From NCBI RefSeq assembly GCF_020037015.1, contig NZ_JAIQDE010000022.1, forward strand, positions 62,001 through 126,000: DNA of 64,000 bases, given 5' to 3'. The stretch is from Corallococcus sp. AS-1-6 (GTDB lineage Bacteria; Myxococcota; Myxococcia; Myxococcales; Myxococcaceae). A program made the translations under genes and the position numbers. A model generated the notes under the pieces. The model did no database searches and had not been told where the DNA came from. It saw only the letters and a list, made by a program, of their open reading frames with translations. Of the stretch, positions 10,365-18,475 are shown piece by piece. Numbering within the stretch: the stretch's first letter is position 1; each line of letters starts with the position of its first letter.

Positions 10365-11264
10365 TCAGCGGAACAACGAACAGGCGGCCAGATAAGTCCC
10401 GACGTGGGCCTCCAGCGACGGCGCCAGCGGCCGCGCGTAGCCGCCGCCCAGCGTGAGCACCACGGGGAGCCCGCGCTCCTTCGCCGCGCGCATCACGCGC
10501 AGGTCGCGCTCGCGCAGCCCCGCGTGGGTGAGCGACAGCCGGCCCAGGGTGTCCTCCTCCAGCGGATCCACGCCGGCCTGGAAGAAGAGCAGGTCGGCGT
10601 GGGCGGACTCCAGGACGTGGGGCAGGTGGGCGTCGAGCACGGCCAGGTACTCCGCGTCCCCCACGCCGTCCTCCAGCCCCAGGTCCAGGTGCGAGGGGTG
10701 CTTGCGGAAGGGGAAGTTGTGCTCGCCGTGCATGGAGAAGGTGAAGACGGACGGGTCGCCCGCGAAGACGGCCGCGGTGCCGTTGCCCTGGTGCACGTCC
10801 AGGTCCACCACCACCGCGCGGCGGAGGGCCCCTTCGGCCTGGAGCACGCGGATGGCCACGGCGATGTCGTTGAAGACACAGAAGCCCTCCCCGTGGTCCG
10901 GGAAGGCGTGGTGCGTGCCGCCGGCCAGGTTCGCGGCGAAGCCGTCCTCCAGCGCGGCGCGGGCGGCGGCCACGGTGCCGCCCACGGACGCGCGCGCGTT
11001 GTCCACGAGCCGCGAGGACCAGGGGAAGCCCAGCCGGCGCAGCTCCGCGTCGGTGAGGGCGCCGCCGAAGAAGGCGTCCAGGTAGCGCGGGGTGTGGACG
11101 CGCTCCAGCTCGTGGCGCTCCGCGCGGGGAGCCTCGTGGAAGGCGGTGGAAGGGAGGATGCCGCGCTCGAGCAGCAGCTCGCGCAGCACCCGGTACTTCT
11201 CCATGGGGAAGCGGTGCCCGTCGGGCAGGGGGACGAGATACCGGTCGATGTGGAAGACGCGCAC
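10365..11264 (-). CDS. Histone-deacetylase-family hydrolase (AcuC/AphA-like)
   Basis: 299 residues covering a single arginase/deacetylase fold. Catalytic features are visible: the double His (GGTHHAF, 118-119), zinc ligands in DLDVHQGNGT (Asp156, His158) and GVDPLEED (Asp233), and the Tyr in LGGGYA (276). Bacterial members remove acetyl groups from acetyl-lysine or acetyl-polyamines; the substrate is not determined here. The start is a GTG giving MRVFHIDRYL, the usual N-terminus of the family; longer in-frame readings run into non-homologous sequence. It is transcribed away from the VWA gene, sharing the 129-bp intergenic region. Confidence 0.88.
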   Translation of the reverse strand: MRVFHIDRYLVPLPDGHRFPMEKYRVLRELLLERGILPSTAFHEAPRAERHELERVHTPRYLDAFFGGALTDAELRRLGFPWSSRLVDNARASVGGTVAAARAALEDGFAANLAGGTHHAFPDHGEGFCVFNDIAVAIRVLQAEGALRRAVVVDLDVHQGNGTAAVFAGDPSVFTFSMHGEHNFPFRKHPSHLDLGLEDGVGDAEYLAVLDAHLPHVLESAHADLLFFQAGVDPLEEDTLGRLSLTHAGLRERDLRVMRAAKERGLPVVLTLGGGYARPLAPSLEAHVGTYLAACSLFR

Positions 11265-11393
11265 GGAGGCGGGGCGTAACGCCCGTTCCGGAGGGGTGCA
11301 ACCGGGGGCGTAGAACTTCCGGCGGGCCTGTCCGTTACAGGAGCAGGCGGCGCGGATGTGCCCGCCTCGCAAGCCGTCTTCCGGAGCCCACCC

Positions 11394-12644
11394 ATGAACC
11401 TGAAGCCCCTCTCGCGGGCCGTCCTGACGGCCGCGCTCGCCACCGGTCTGTCCGCCACCTCCGCCTGGGCCGTCACGCCCGTCAGCGCGCCGTCCTCCAC
11501 CGCGAAGCCCGCGGAGCAGAAGCCGCCCGCGAAGGAGGCGCCCGTCAAGCCCACGAACCCCCAGGACCCGCAGGTCCAGGCGCAGGGCGCCCGGCCTGAA
11601 ATCGAGGTGGCGTTCGTGCTGGACACGACGGGGTCGATGGGCGGCCTGCTGGAGGGCGCCAAGCAGAAGATCTTCTCCATCGCGTCGCGCATCGCGAAGG
11701 GCAAGCCCACGCCGCACCTGAAGGTCGCGCTGGTGGCCTACCGCGACCAGGGGGACGCGTACGTGACGAAGCGCTTCGACCTGAGCGACGACATGGACTC
11801 CATGTTCGCGGAGCTGCGCAAGCTGGACGCGAACGGGGGCGGGGACACCCCGGAGCACGTGGGCCGCGGCCTGGGCGAGGCCGTGTCGCTGCTCAAGTGG
11901 AGCCAGGACCGCGAGGTGATGAAGGTCATCTTCCTGGTGGGCGACGCGCCCCCCGCCCAGCGCGAGGCCGCCTGGGACTTCAAGATGTGGTCCAAGCGCG
12001 CGAAGGAGCGCCACATCGTGGTGAACACGGTGCGCTGCGGCGCGGACGCGAGCACCGAGGAGTCCTGGCGCTACGTGGCGAAGCTGACGGACGGCACCTT
12101 CGACTCCATCGACGCGTCGGGCGGCATGGTGGCGGTGGCCACGCCCTATGACGCGGAGCTGTCGCGGGTGAACGCGGAGCTGGCGTCCAAGACGCTCTAC
12201 GGCGGCCGCGCGGAGGCCCGGGCCATGAACGTCGCCCGCGCGGAGGCGACCAAGGGCATGGCCGCGGAGGCCGTCGCGGACCGCATCAGCTACATGAAGG
12301 AGAGCCGGGGCGCGGGCAAGAGCGCCGCCAGCGCCGGGGCGGTGAGCAGCGCGCCCGCGGCCATCGCGGGCGGCGTGGACCTGCTGGAGCAGCCGGCCGC
12401 GCTCGAAACCCTCAAGGACGACGAGCTGCCCCAGGAGCTCAAGGGCCTCAAGAAGGAGGCGCGGACCGCGAAGGTGAAGCAGTTGGCCGCCGAGCGCAAG
12501 GTGCTGGAGGAGAAGGTCGCGAAGCTCGCCGCCGAGCGCGACCAGTGGCTCGCGAAGAACGCCCCCGCCAAGGAGGACGCCTTCGACGCCAACGTGATGA
12601 AGAGCGTGAAGAAGCAGGCCGCGAGCTTCGGCGTCACGTACTGA
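11394..12644 (+). CDS. Secreted von Willebrand factor type A domain protein
   Basis: 416 residues. A signal peptide (about 1-27, ending AWA) is followed by a Pro/Lys-rich linker and a VWA domain (about 68-250) with the metal-site motif DTTGSMGG (77-84), Thr replacing the usual first Ser. The C-terminal part (about 270-416) is charged and helical, with coiled-coil potential. The ATG at 11394 has GGAG nine bases upstream and is preferred over the ATG at 11358. Likely a periplasmic or exported metal-dependent binding protein. It is convergent with the ABC permease, six bp apart. Confidence 0.85.
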   Translation: MNLKPLSRAVLTAALATGLSATSAWAVTPVSAPSSTAKPAEQKPPAKEAPVKPTNPQDPQVQAQGARPEIEVAFVLDTTGSMGGLLEGAKQKIFSIASRIAKGKPTPHLKVALVAYRDQGDAYVTKRFDLSDDMDSMFAELRKLDANGGGDTPEHVGRGLGEAVSLLKWSQDREVMKVIFLVGDAPPAQREAAWDFKMWSKRAKERHIVVNTVRCGADASTEESWRYVAKLTDGTFDSIDASGGMVAVATPYDAELSRVNAELASKTLYGGRAEARAMNVARAEATKGMAAEAVADRISYMKESRGAGKSAASAGAVSSAPAAIAGGVDLLEQPAALETLKDDELPQELKGLKKEARTAKVKQLAAERKVLEEKVAKLAAERDQWLAKNAPAKEDAFDANVMKSVKKQAASFGVTY

Positions 12645-12650
12645 GCGCGG

Positions 12651-14315
12651 CTACTCGCGCGTTACCGCCCGCAGGACGACCTCCCGGCGCTGGTCCAGCA
12701 GCCGCATGGCCCAGGGCCGCGTCACGCGGTACACGCCGAAGTGGAGCACCGCGAACCCGAGGATGAAGGCCACGGACTGCCAGCCCGGTCCGTCCTTCCC
12801 CGCGGCCCGCAGCGCATGGCCAAACGGCATGCAGCCCACGCTGGCCGCGAGGATTCCCAGCATGGACGCGGTGAGGGGGATGCGGTCGCGGCGCTTGAGG
12901 CTCGCGTGGAACTTCACCGGGAAGTACAGCGACAGGAAGTTGCCCGCGGCCAGCAGCATGGGCACCACCGCCGCCACCGCGGCCATGGCGCACAGGAAGT
13001 CCACGAGCGAGCCCGCGCCGAAGTACACCCGGTAGAAGGCGCCCACCAGCACCGCCATCCCCAGCGCCGCCACGCCCTGCACCCGGTTCTTCGCGCGCAG
13101 CACGTCCGCCAGGTCCAGGGGCGCCGCCAGGAACACCGCGAAGCCGTGCCCGTCGTACGCGAAGGTGTTCTGGGAGAACGTGGACGCGATGACCACCGCG
13201 CCGTAGATGCTCAGGCCGCCCATCACCCACGCGTCCGCGCTGCCGCCCAGCAGGTACACGAAGAGGTCCCGGCCGGAGAGCAGCTTCAGCAGGATGGCCA
13301 GGATGAAGGGCACCGCCGCCAGCAGCCGCGCGCGCGGGTTGCGCCACAGGTCCAGCACCTCGCGGCGCAGCAGCGTGTCGAAGCGCGAGCCCGTGGTGGC
13401 GAACGGGTCGCTGTCCTTCCCGTCCCCCCGGTCACCGCCGGAGCGGCCCCCCGCCTGACGGTGGAAGCGCATCAGGAGCGCGTACGCCACGCCCATGCCC
13501 ATGGCGGTGAAGAACAGGAGCCCGAAGGCCTCCAGCATGGCGATCCCCACGCGCCCGTGCGCCAGTTGTCCCAGCCCGTCGCCGAAGAAGCCCGGGGGCA
13601 CCTGGCTGAGCGCCACCGCCGCGTTGATGATGAGGCTCATGTCCAGCGCGCCCACGCCCGCCTCGCCCACGCTGGTGAGCCACGACGTGTCGATGGGCGG
13701 GATGAACGACGCGGCGACGAGGAACGCCACCATGCCGCCGCCCATGATGCGCGCGCTGTGCTTCTCCCGCAGCACGTTGATGACCGTGTACAGGCCCACC
13801 CGGCTCCACGCCGCGCAGAAGAGCGCGAACAGCACGTAGAGCACCGCCGCCAGCCACGGCGAGGCCAGCCGGTGCCGCGACGCATAGCCCACCGCCGCGC
13901 CGGTGAGGGGCGCGTAGAACACCAGCGCGCGCGGCTCGAAGAGGCTGGCCACCGTGGAGCCCATCAGCAGGCGGAACGGCGAGATGGGGAACGCCGCGTA
14001 GCGCGACAGCTCCGAGTGGTCATCCACGCCCGCGGACAGGAGCGGCCACGTCACCCAGGTGGCGGCGGTGACGAAGCACAGCAGGTTGAGGATGAAGTAC
14101 GGCCACACGTTGCTGTGCACGATGAGCGGCAGCCGCATCAGCTTGAAGAAGCTCAGCCCCAGCAGCACGCCCGGCGCGCTGGAGCCCACGAACGCGGCCA
14201 CCGCGAGCAGGCGGCTTCGGCCCGGCCCCTGGTTGAGGCCCAGGTGCAGGCGCAGGCCCCAGAGCAGCAAGAGGTGCTGGAGGAAGCCGGGGACCTTCGG
14301 GCGCGGGCGGCTCAC
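12651..14315 (-). CDS. ABC transporter permease
   Basis: 554 residues with about 12 hydrophobic segments, fitting an ABC-2-like exporter permease with a duplicated membrane domain. A charged Gly/Asp-rich linker near residues 290-310 separates two halves. The GTG start overlaps the stop of the ATPase gene (GTGA, 14312-14315), so the two are translationally coupled and should form one transporter in the cytoplasmic membrane. Substrate unknown. Confidence 0.85.
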   Translation of the reverse strand: MSRPRPKVPGFLQHLLLLWGLRLHLGLNQGPGRSRLLAVAAFVGSSAPGVLLGLSFFKLMRLPLIVHSNVWPYFILNLLCFVTAATWVTWPLLSAGVDDHSELSRYAAFPISPFRLLMGSTVASLFEPRALVFYAPLTGAAVGYASRHRLASPWLAAVLYVLFALFCAAWSRVGLYTVINVLREKHSARIMGGGMVAFLVAASFIPPIDTSWLTSVGEAGVGALDMSLIINAAVALSQVPPGFFGDGLGQLAHGRVGIAMLEAFGLLFFTAMGMGVAYALLMRFHRQAGGRSGGDRGDGKDSDPFATTGSRFDTLLRREVLDLWRNPRARLLAAVPFILAILLKLLSGRDLFVYLLGGSADAWVMGGLSIYGAVVIASTFSQNTFAYDGHGFAVFLAAPLDLADVLRAKNRVQGVAALGMAVLVGAFYRVYFGAGSLVDFLCAMAAVAAVVPMLLAAGNFLSLYFPVKFHASLKRRDRIPLTASMLGILAASVGCMPFGHALRAAGKDGPGWQSVAFILGFAVLHFGVYRVTRPWAMRLLDQRREVVLRAVTRE

Positions 14316-15145
14316 GCGGACTCCCGGCGCAGCGGCACCACGTCCGCCGCGGGCTCGCCGTAGAAGGACAGCTTCGCGTTGCGCGCGGCGGGCACGGCGA
14401 TCAGCTTCTCGAACACCGCCTCCAGCGTGGGCACGCCGTGGCGCTGGCGGAGCGCCTCCACCGGGCCCTGGTCCAACATGCGCCCGCCCCGGATGACGCC
14501 CGCGTGCGTGGCCAGCCGCTCGGCGATCTCCAGCACGTGCGTGGTGAGCAGCAGCGTGACGCCCCGGCGCGACAGCTCGCGCAAGAGCTCGCGGATGACG
14601 CCCGCGGCGAGCACGTCGATGCCCTCGAAGGGCTCGTCCAGCAGCACCAGCTCCGGCGCGTGGATGAGCGCCGCGGCGATGGCGAGCCTGCGCCGCATGC
14701 CCTTGGAGTACTCCGCCACCAGCGCGCCCGCCTTGTACGTGAGCTCCGTCAGCTCCAGCAGCTCCACCGCGCGCGCCGCGGCCTCCGCGCCGTCCAGCCC
14801 GTACATGCGCGCGCAGAAGGTGAGGTATTGGCGGCCGGTGAGGCGCTCGAAGAGGCTCAGCTCCTCCGGCACCACGCCCACGCGCTGCTTCACCTCCAGG
14901 GGCCTGGCCACGGCGTCCACGCCGAGCATGCGGATGGTGCCCTGGTCCGGCCCGTACACGCCGGTGAGCAACGCGATGGAGGTGGACTTGCCGGCGCCGT
15001 TGGGGCCGAGGAACGCGTAGAAGGCGCCCCGTGGAATCCGAAGCTCCAGGCCGTCCAGCGCGGTGAAGCCGCCGAAGCGCTTGACGAGGCCGCGGGCGTC
15101 GATGGCCAGCTCTTGGCCGGCGGGTTCAACAGGAGGGGGCGTCAT
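14312..15145 (-). CDS. ABC transporter ATP-binding protein
   Basis: 277 residues from the ATG at 15145. Walker A GPNGAGKS (47-54), Walker B VLLDEPFEG and the switch His in TTHVLE are intact. The signature motif reads YSKGM instead of LSGGQ, as in several ABC-2 exporter ATPases. Alternative starts are an ATG at 15157 and a GTG at 15184; no ribosome-binding site clearly decides, and the choice changes only a non-conserved leader. It is the first gene of the two-gene transporter operon. Confidence 0.9.
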   Translation of the reverse strand: MTPPPVEPAGQELAIDARGLVKRFGGFTALDGLELRIPRGAFYAFLGPNGAGKSTSIALLTGVYGPDQGTIRMLGVDAVARPLEVKQRVGVVPEELSLFERLTGRQYLTFCARMYGLDGAEAAARAVELLELTELTYKAGALVAEYSKGMRRRLAIAAALIHAPELVLLDEPFEGIDVLAAGVIRELLRELSRRGVTLLLTTHVLEIAERLATHAGVIRGGRMLDQGPVEALRQRHGVPTLEAVFEKLIAVPAARNAKLSFYGEPAADVVPLRRESA

Positions 15146-15230
15146 GAAGGACGCCATCACACCATGCCCCGTGGGGCTGCCCACAATCCTCGGGTTGACG
15201 GATGGTGCGGCCCGCCGGGCGCTCCCCGAC

Positions 15231-15611
15231 TCAGTGCACCATGGCCACCTCCGGCGGCCCGACGATCTGCTGCACGGTGGTGCGCACCTTGTCCAGGTCC
15301 ACCGGCTTGGAGATGTAGCCGGCGGCGCCCACCAGCTCCGCCTCCCACTCGAAGCCGTAGCCGGAGATGATGATGATGGGCAGGTTGCGCGCCCGGGGCA
15401 TCTTCTTGAGCGCGTCCAGCAGGCCCCAGCCGCTCATGACGGGCATGCGCAGGTCCAGCAGCACGGCGCCCGGGATGTCGTCCTCCAGCAGGTCCAGCGC
15501 CTCGCGGCCGTTCTTGGCCTCGATGGTGGCATAGCCCATCTCCTGGAGGGCATCGCAGATGAGCGTGCGGTGACTCGCGTCGTCGTCGACGACCAGGATG
15601 AAGTTCGACAT
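15231..15611 (-). CDS. Single-domain response regulator (CheY-like receiver)
   Basis: 126 residues, receiver domain only. The acidic pocket is Asp9/Asp10, the phospho-acceptor Asp53 lies in LLDLRMP, the switch Ser83 follows in IISG, and Lys102 precedes the cis-Pro (SKP). No output domain, so it should act by protein-protein contact in a phosphorelay. No histidine kinase is nearby; it is an orphan, about 100 bp downstream of the amidohydrolase gene on the same strand. Confidence 0.93.
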   Translation of the reverse strand: MSNFILVVDDDASHRTLICDALQEMGYATIEAKNGREALDLLEDDIPGAVLLDLRMPVMSGWGLLDALKKMPRARNLPIIIISGYGFEWEAELVGAAGYISKPVDLDKVRTTVQQIVGPPEVAMVH

Positions 15612-15713
15612 GGGCTTGAGCCTCTGGAGTGGCGGCGTCTGCTTGGGGACCGCGATTCTATGGGGACGAAGATGGGAATGCCCCCCTCATTGCGGAAGGG
15701 CCTTCGTTTCTTT

Positions 15714-16586
15714 TCAACACTCCCCGTAGAGCGACAGCGTGTTTCCGCCCAGCACCCCCGCGAGCGCGGCCTCGTCCAGCCCCAGCCCCGCCAGCGCCCT
15801 CAGCTCCCGGTCCCACGCATAGGGGATGTTGGGGAAGTCCGTCCCGTAGAGGATGCGCTCGGGCCGGACCTCCAGCGCCTTGCGGGGGAGGGGCACGGGG
15901 AAGTAGCCGCCCACCGCCATGGTGGTGTCCAGCCAGAGCGTGTCGTGGCGCTCCAGCAGGCGCGCGTACGCGTCGAACTCGTCCGCTCCCAGGTGCGGCA
16001 CGCACAGCTTGAGCGTGGGATGATCCTTCAGCACCCGCTCCACCCGCTCCGCGGCGCAGAGCTGGTACGGATCCACCGGGTACTGGGCGCTGGAGGGCTC
16101 CCGCCCCGAGTGCATCACCAGCGGCCTGCCCGCCCGGGCGCACGCTTCGTAGAGCTCGTGCAGTGGGGGCGCGTCCGGGGCGAAGGCCTGCACGTGGCAG
16201 TGCAGCTTCACGCCCTTCAGTCCCAGGGCGAACGCCTCCTCCAGGATGCCGACCGCGCCGGGCTCGCCCGGGTACACGGTGCCGAGGCCGATGACGCGGG
16301 GCTCGGCCCTGGCCACCTCCGCCATGAAGGCGTTGAGCGCGCGCGCCATGCCCGGCTTGTGGGCGTAGTGCAGGGCGACCACGCGCTCGACGCCCCGGGA
16401 CAGCAGGAAGGACAGCACCTGGGGCGTGTGCAGCTTGTAACGGATGGGCCAGCCGTAGCGGTCGAACCAGCGCCACACCGCCTCGAAGACGCGGTCGGGG
16501 AACAGGTGCACGTGCGCGTCCACGACGGGCGGCAGGCCGGGGTCCACGCGGGGCCCTTCCTCGTCCGCCAGCGCGGGCATGGGCAT
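15714..16586 (-). CDS. Amidohydrolase family 2 (metal-dependent hydrolase)
   Basis: 290 residues from the ATG at 16586. A TIM-barrel hydrolase with metal motif DAHVH (His25, His27), KLHCHVQ, MHSGR, PHLG and the late Asp in YGTDFPN. Related proteins act on aromatic carboxylates or lactones; the substrate here is unknown. A longer reading from a GTG at 16679 (321 residues) would overlap the stop of the upstream small gene as GTGA, a common coupling arrangement in this genome, so the start is uncertain. Confidence 0.85.
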   Translation of the reverse strand: MPMPALADEEGPRVDPGLPPVVDAHVHLFPDRVFEAVWRWFDRYGWPIRYKLHTPQVLSFLLSRGVERVVALHYAHKPGMARALNAFMAEVARAEPRVIGLGTVYPGEPGAVGILEEAFALGLKGVKLHCHVQAFAPDAPPLHELYEACARAGRPLVMHSGREPSSAQYPVDPYQLCAAERVERVLKDHPTLKLCVPHLGADEFDAYARLLERHDTLWLDTTMAVGGYFPVPLPRKALEVRPERILYGTDFPNIPYAWDRELRALAGLGLDEAALAGVLGGNTLSLYGEC

Positions 16587-16675
16587 CTGGATGCCCTGCT
16601 CCCGCCAGGTGGCGGCCGGCGAGGACGCCAGGCACGGCACCGGCGCGTCGGCGTCCTCGGGCTCCCGGGGGGCCG

Positions 16676-16921
16676 TCACCCTCCCGTGCCCGGTCCGGAT
16701 GGCTTCTTCGCTTCGTCCTCGTCCAGGTCCAGGCGCCGCAGGTAGCTGTTGTGCGCGTAACCCTGGCGCTCCAGCCGCTGCGCCTCGATGGCGTCCGCGA
16801 CCTTCGAGCACACCTGGCCGAGCATGCGCAGGGACTCGGCGATCAACCGCTCCGCGTGATCCTGCGCGTTGGCGGAGGGAATGATGGGACGGTCGCGACG
16901 GAACGGCAGGGGCAACTTCAT
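16676..16921 (-). CDS. Small conserved-looking protein of unknown function
   Basis: 81 residues, hydrophilic. Basic N-terminus, then an amphipathic helical stretch (about 18-50) rich in Ala, Glu, Leu and Arg, and a charged Asp/Glu/Lys tail. No family recognised. The ATG at 16921 is preceded by a weak AGCGG. Its stop overlaps a possible GTG start of the amidohydrolase, which suggests an operon. Codon use matches the neighbours, which favours a real gene. Confidence 0.6.
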   Translation of the reverse strand: MKLPLPFRRDRPIIPSANAQDHAERLIAESLRMLGQVCSKVADAIEAQRLERQGYAHNSYLRRLDLDEDEAKKPSGPGTGG

Positions 16922-17245
16922 CCGCTGGAATCTAAGGGATGCCCCCGCCGGGTGCCACGCGTCACTCCCGCCCCGTCCCCCGGCCGCCCCTCCCGGGAGG
17001 CCCGGTTCACGGAGTGTTGACAGCGCGACGCGGCATGGACCCTTCACCGCTGTTAACCGCGTTGACAGTGCTCCACTTTACATTTTGCGCCGGTCCGGCC
17101 GCCGGGGCCCCCCTGGTCACGCCCTTGAGCGGCGGCAACCCATTGGAACCACGAGGGGTTTACGAATTTTCAAACGGGGGGATGACAGCGCGGGGATTCA
17201 TCTCTACATTGCGACCGTCGGATTTCACTCAAGAGGGTGCTGCGC
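16922..17245. other. Intergenic region with TGACAG motifs
   Basis: 324 bp between divergent genes. It is less GC-rich than its surroundings and holds three same-strand TGACAG hexamers at 17018-17023, 17063-17068 and 17183-17188 (the first two as TTGACAG); a fourth lies past the downstream gene at 17600-17605. The TTGACA boxes look like -35 elements but no good -10 lies 16-18 bp downstream of either. Probably promoter/operator DNA for the 91-residue gene at 17246. Confidence 0.5.
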
Positions 17246-17521
17246 ATGGCTTACGACGGCGAGCTTGTGAAGATGCAGAACGGTCGCTGGGCGCGGTTCC
17301 AGCGTTGCCAGGTGTACCGGCCGGGCGTGACGGACGCCGGCGAGACCATGCTCCTGATCGCGGTGGAGCTGGAGGAGCGCTACCAGCAGTTGCTCGACGA
17401 GGCGGCGGATTCCCTCGCGGAGTACCGCTCCCAGGGCGTGCCCGTGCAGGTGCGGCTGGCGCCGGACGCGCAGGGGCTCACCCTGCACCCGGAGGCCCAG
17501 GCCTCCGTCTCCGTGAACTAG
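17246..17521 (+). CDS. Small hypothetical protein (91 aa)
   Basis: 91 residues, no signal peptide or membrane segment. A beta-rich start (MAYDGELVKMQNGRWARFQR) is followed by an acidic helix (ELEERYQQLLDEAADSLAEY) and a short beta-like end. I do not recognise the family. The ATG at 17246 has AGAGGG about ten bases upstream; another ATG nine bases earlier (17237) is too close to that site. It stands alone with a long upstream region and is flanked by TGACAG motifs. Confidence 0.7.
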   Translation: MAYDGELVKMQNGRWARFQRCQVYRPGVTDAGETMLLIAVELEERYQQLLDEAADSLAEYRSQGVPVQVRLAPDAQGLTLHPEAQASVSVN

Positions 17522-17669
17522 TCCCCCCTTCCGGGATTCCAGGCCGCTGCGTCACGGGCTTCGCGCTTCACCGCGCGAGGCCCGTCGCATTTACAGCGCT
17601 GACAGGGGCGGGCGGCCGTCCACTTTTCAACGCGCCGCGCGCCACCCGCACGGCGGGCGAATGGCGCGC

Positions 17670-18452
17670 TCAGTCGTGGATCTGGAAGAAGCGGGCGACG
17701 TTGTCCCGGGTGACCCGCCGGACGATGCGCTCGGACAGCTTCGCCTTGCCCAGCAGGTTCGCCGTGCGCGCGAGCCCCAGGATGTCCCCCGCGCCGTCGC
17801 CCGCGTCCGAGTCCAGCACCAGGCGCTCGCTGCCCAGCCGCCGCACCAGGGCCACCGCCCGGTCCGCCTGGAGGGCCTCCGGGTGCAGGGTGAGGCCGGC
17901 CCAGTGGCCCACCTCCAGGATGGTCCGCACGGTGCGCGCGTTGGCGTGGTCCACCAGCGCGCGCGAGGGCGCGAGGCCCGACTGGCGCAGCAGCGTGAGG
18001 ATGCGCCGCGTGTGGCGCTCCTTGTCCTTGAGCGGCGTGTGCACCACCACGCGCAGCTTGAGCTGGCGGGCCAGGGCGAGCTGCTCCAGGAAGGCCTCCT
18101 CCTCCTCCTCGCCGCCCACGTGCAGCCCCGTCTCGCCCAGGGCCACCACCCGGCCGCCCTCGAAGTAGTCCGGCAGGTGGCTCAGGACCTCCGACAGCCC
18201 CCGGCGCGGGATGCAGCGCGGGTGCACGCCCAGGGCGGCCCAGGCGCGGATGCCCAGCCGCTCCAGGCGCGGGAGCTGCTTCTCCACCAGTTGGTCGAAG
18301 TGCTGGCGCAGCGCCTTGGCCGTGGGCTCCGGGAAGTGGTGCGCCACCACCAGGGCCCGCTCCACGCCGAAGAAGCGCATGGACTCCAGGTCCTGGTCCG
18401 TCAGGGCCTCCGGGTGGAGGTGCGCATCGAAGAGCGGGATCGGCTCGGCCAC
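17670..18452 (-). CDS. TatD-family metal-dependent hydrolase
   Basis: 260 residues with the TatD fold: metal motif DAHLH (His11, His13), the Glu in ALGETGLH, HTP, a late His in DHANA and the final Asp in LVLDSDAGD. Family members are 3'-5' nucleases or amidohydrolases in the cytoplasm; the activity of this divergent member is not certain. GTG start with GGAG 14 bases upstream. It follows the gamma-glutamyltransferase gene by 23 bp on the same strand and is probably co-transcribed. Confidence 0.85.
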   Translation of the reverse strand: MAEPIPLFDAHLHPEALTDQDLESMRFFGVERALVVAHHFPEPTAKALRQHFDQLVEKQLPRLERLGIRAWAALGVHPRCIPRRGLSEVLSHLPDYFEGGRVVALGETGLHVGGEEEEEAFLEQLALARQLKLRVVVHTPLKDKERHTRRILTLLRQSGLAPSRALVDHANARTVRTILEVGHWAGLTLHPEALQADRAVALVRRLGSERLVLDSDAGDGAGDILGLARTANLLGKAKLSERIVRRVTRDNVARFFQIHD

Positions 18453-18475
18453 GGGCAGTCGTTCTCCTTCGTCTT

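Noticed and set aside
17017-17067. TTGACA boxes as sigma-70 promoters for the 91-residue gene
   Set aside because: Neither has an acceptable -10 element 16-18 bp downstream, and both are far from the gene. Kept only as part of the TGACAG motif cluster.
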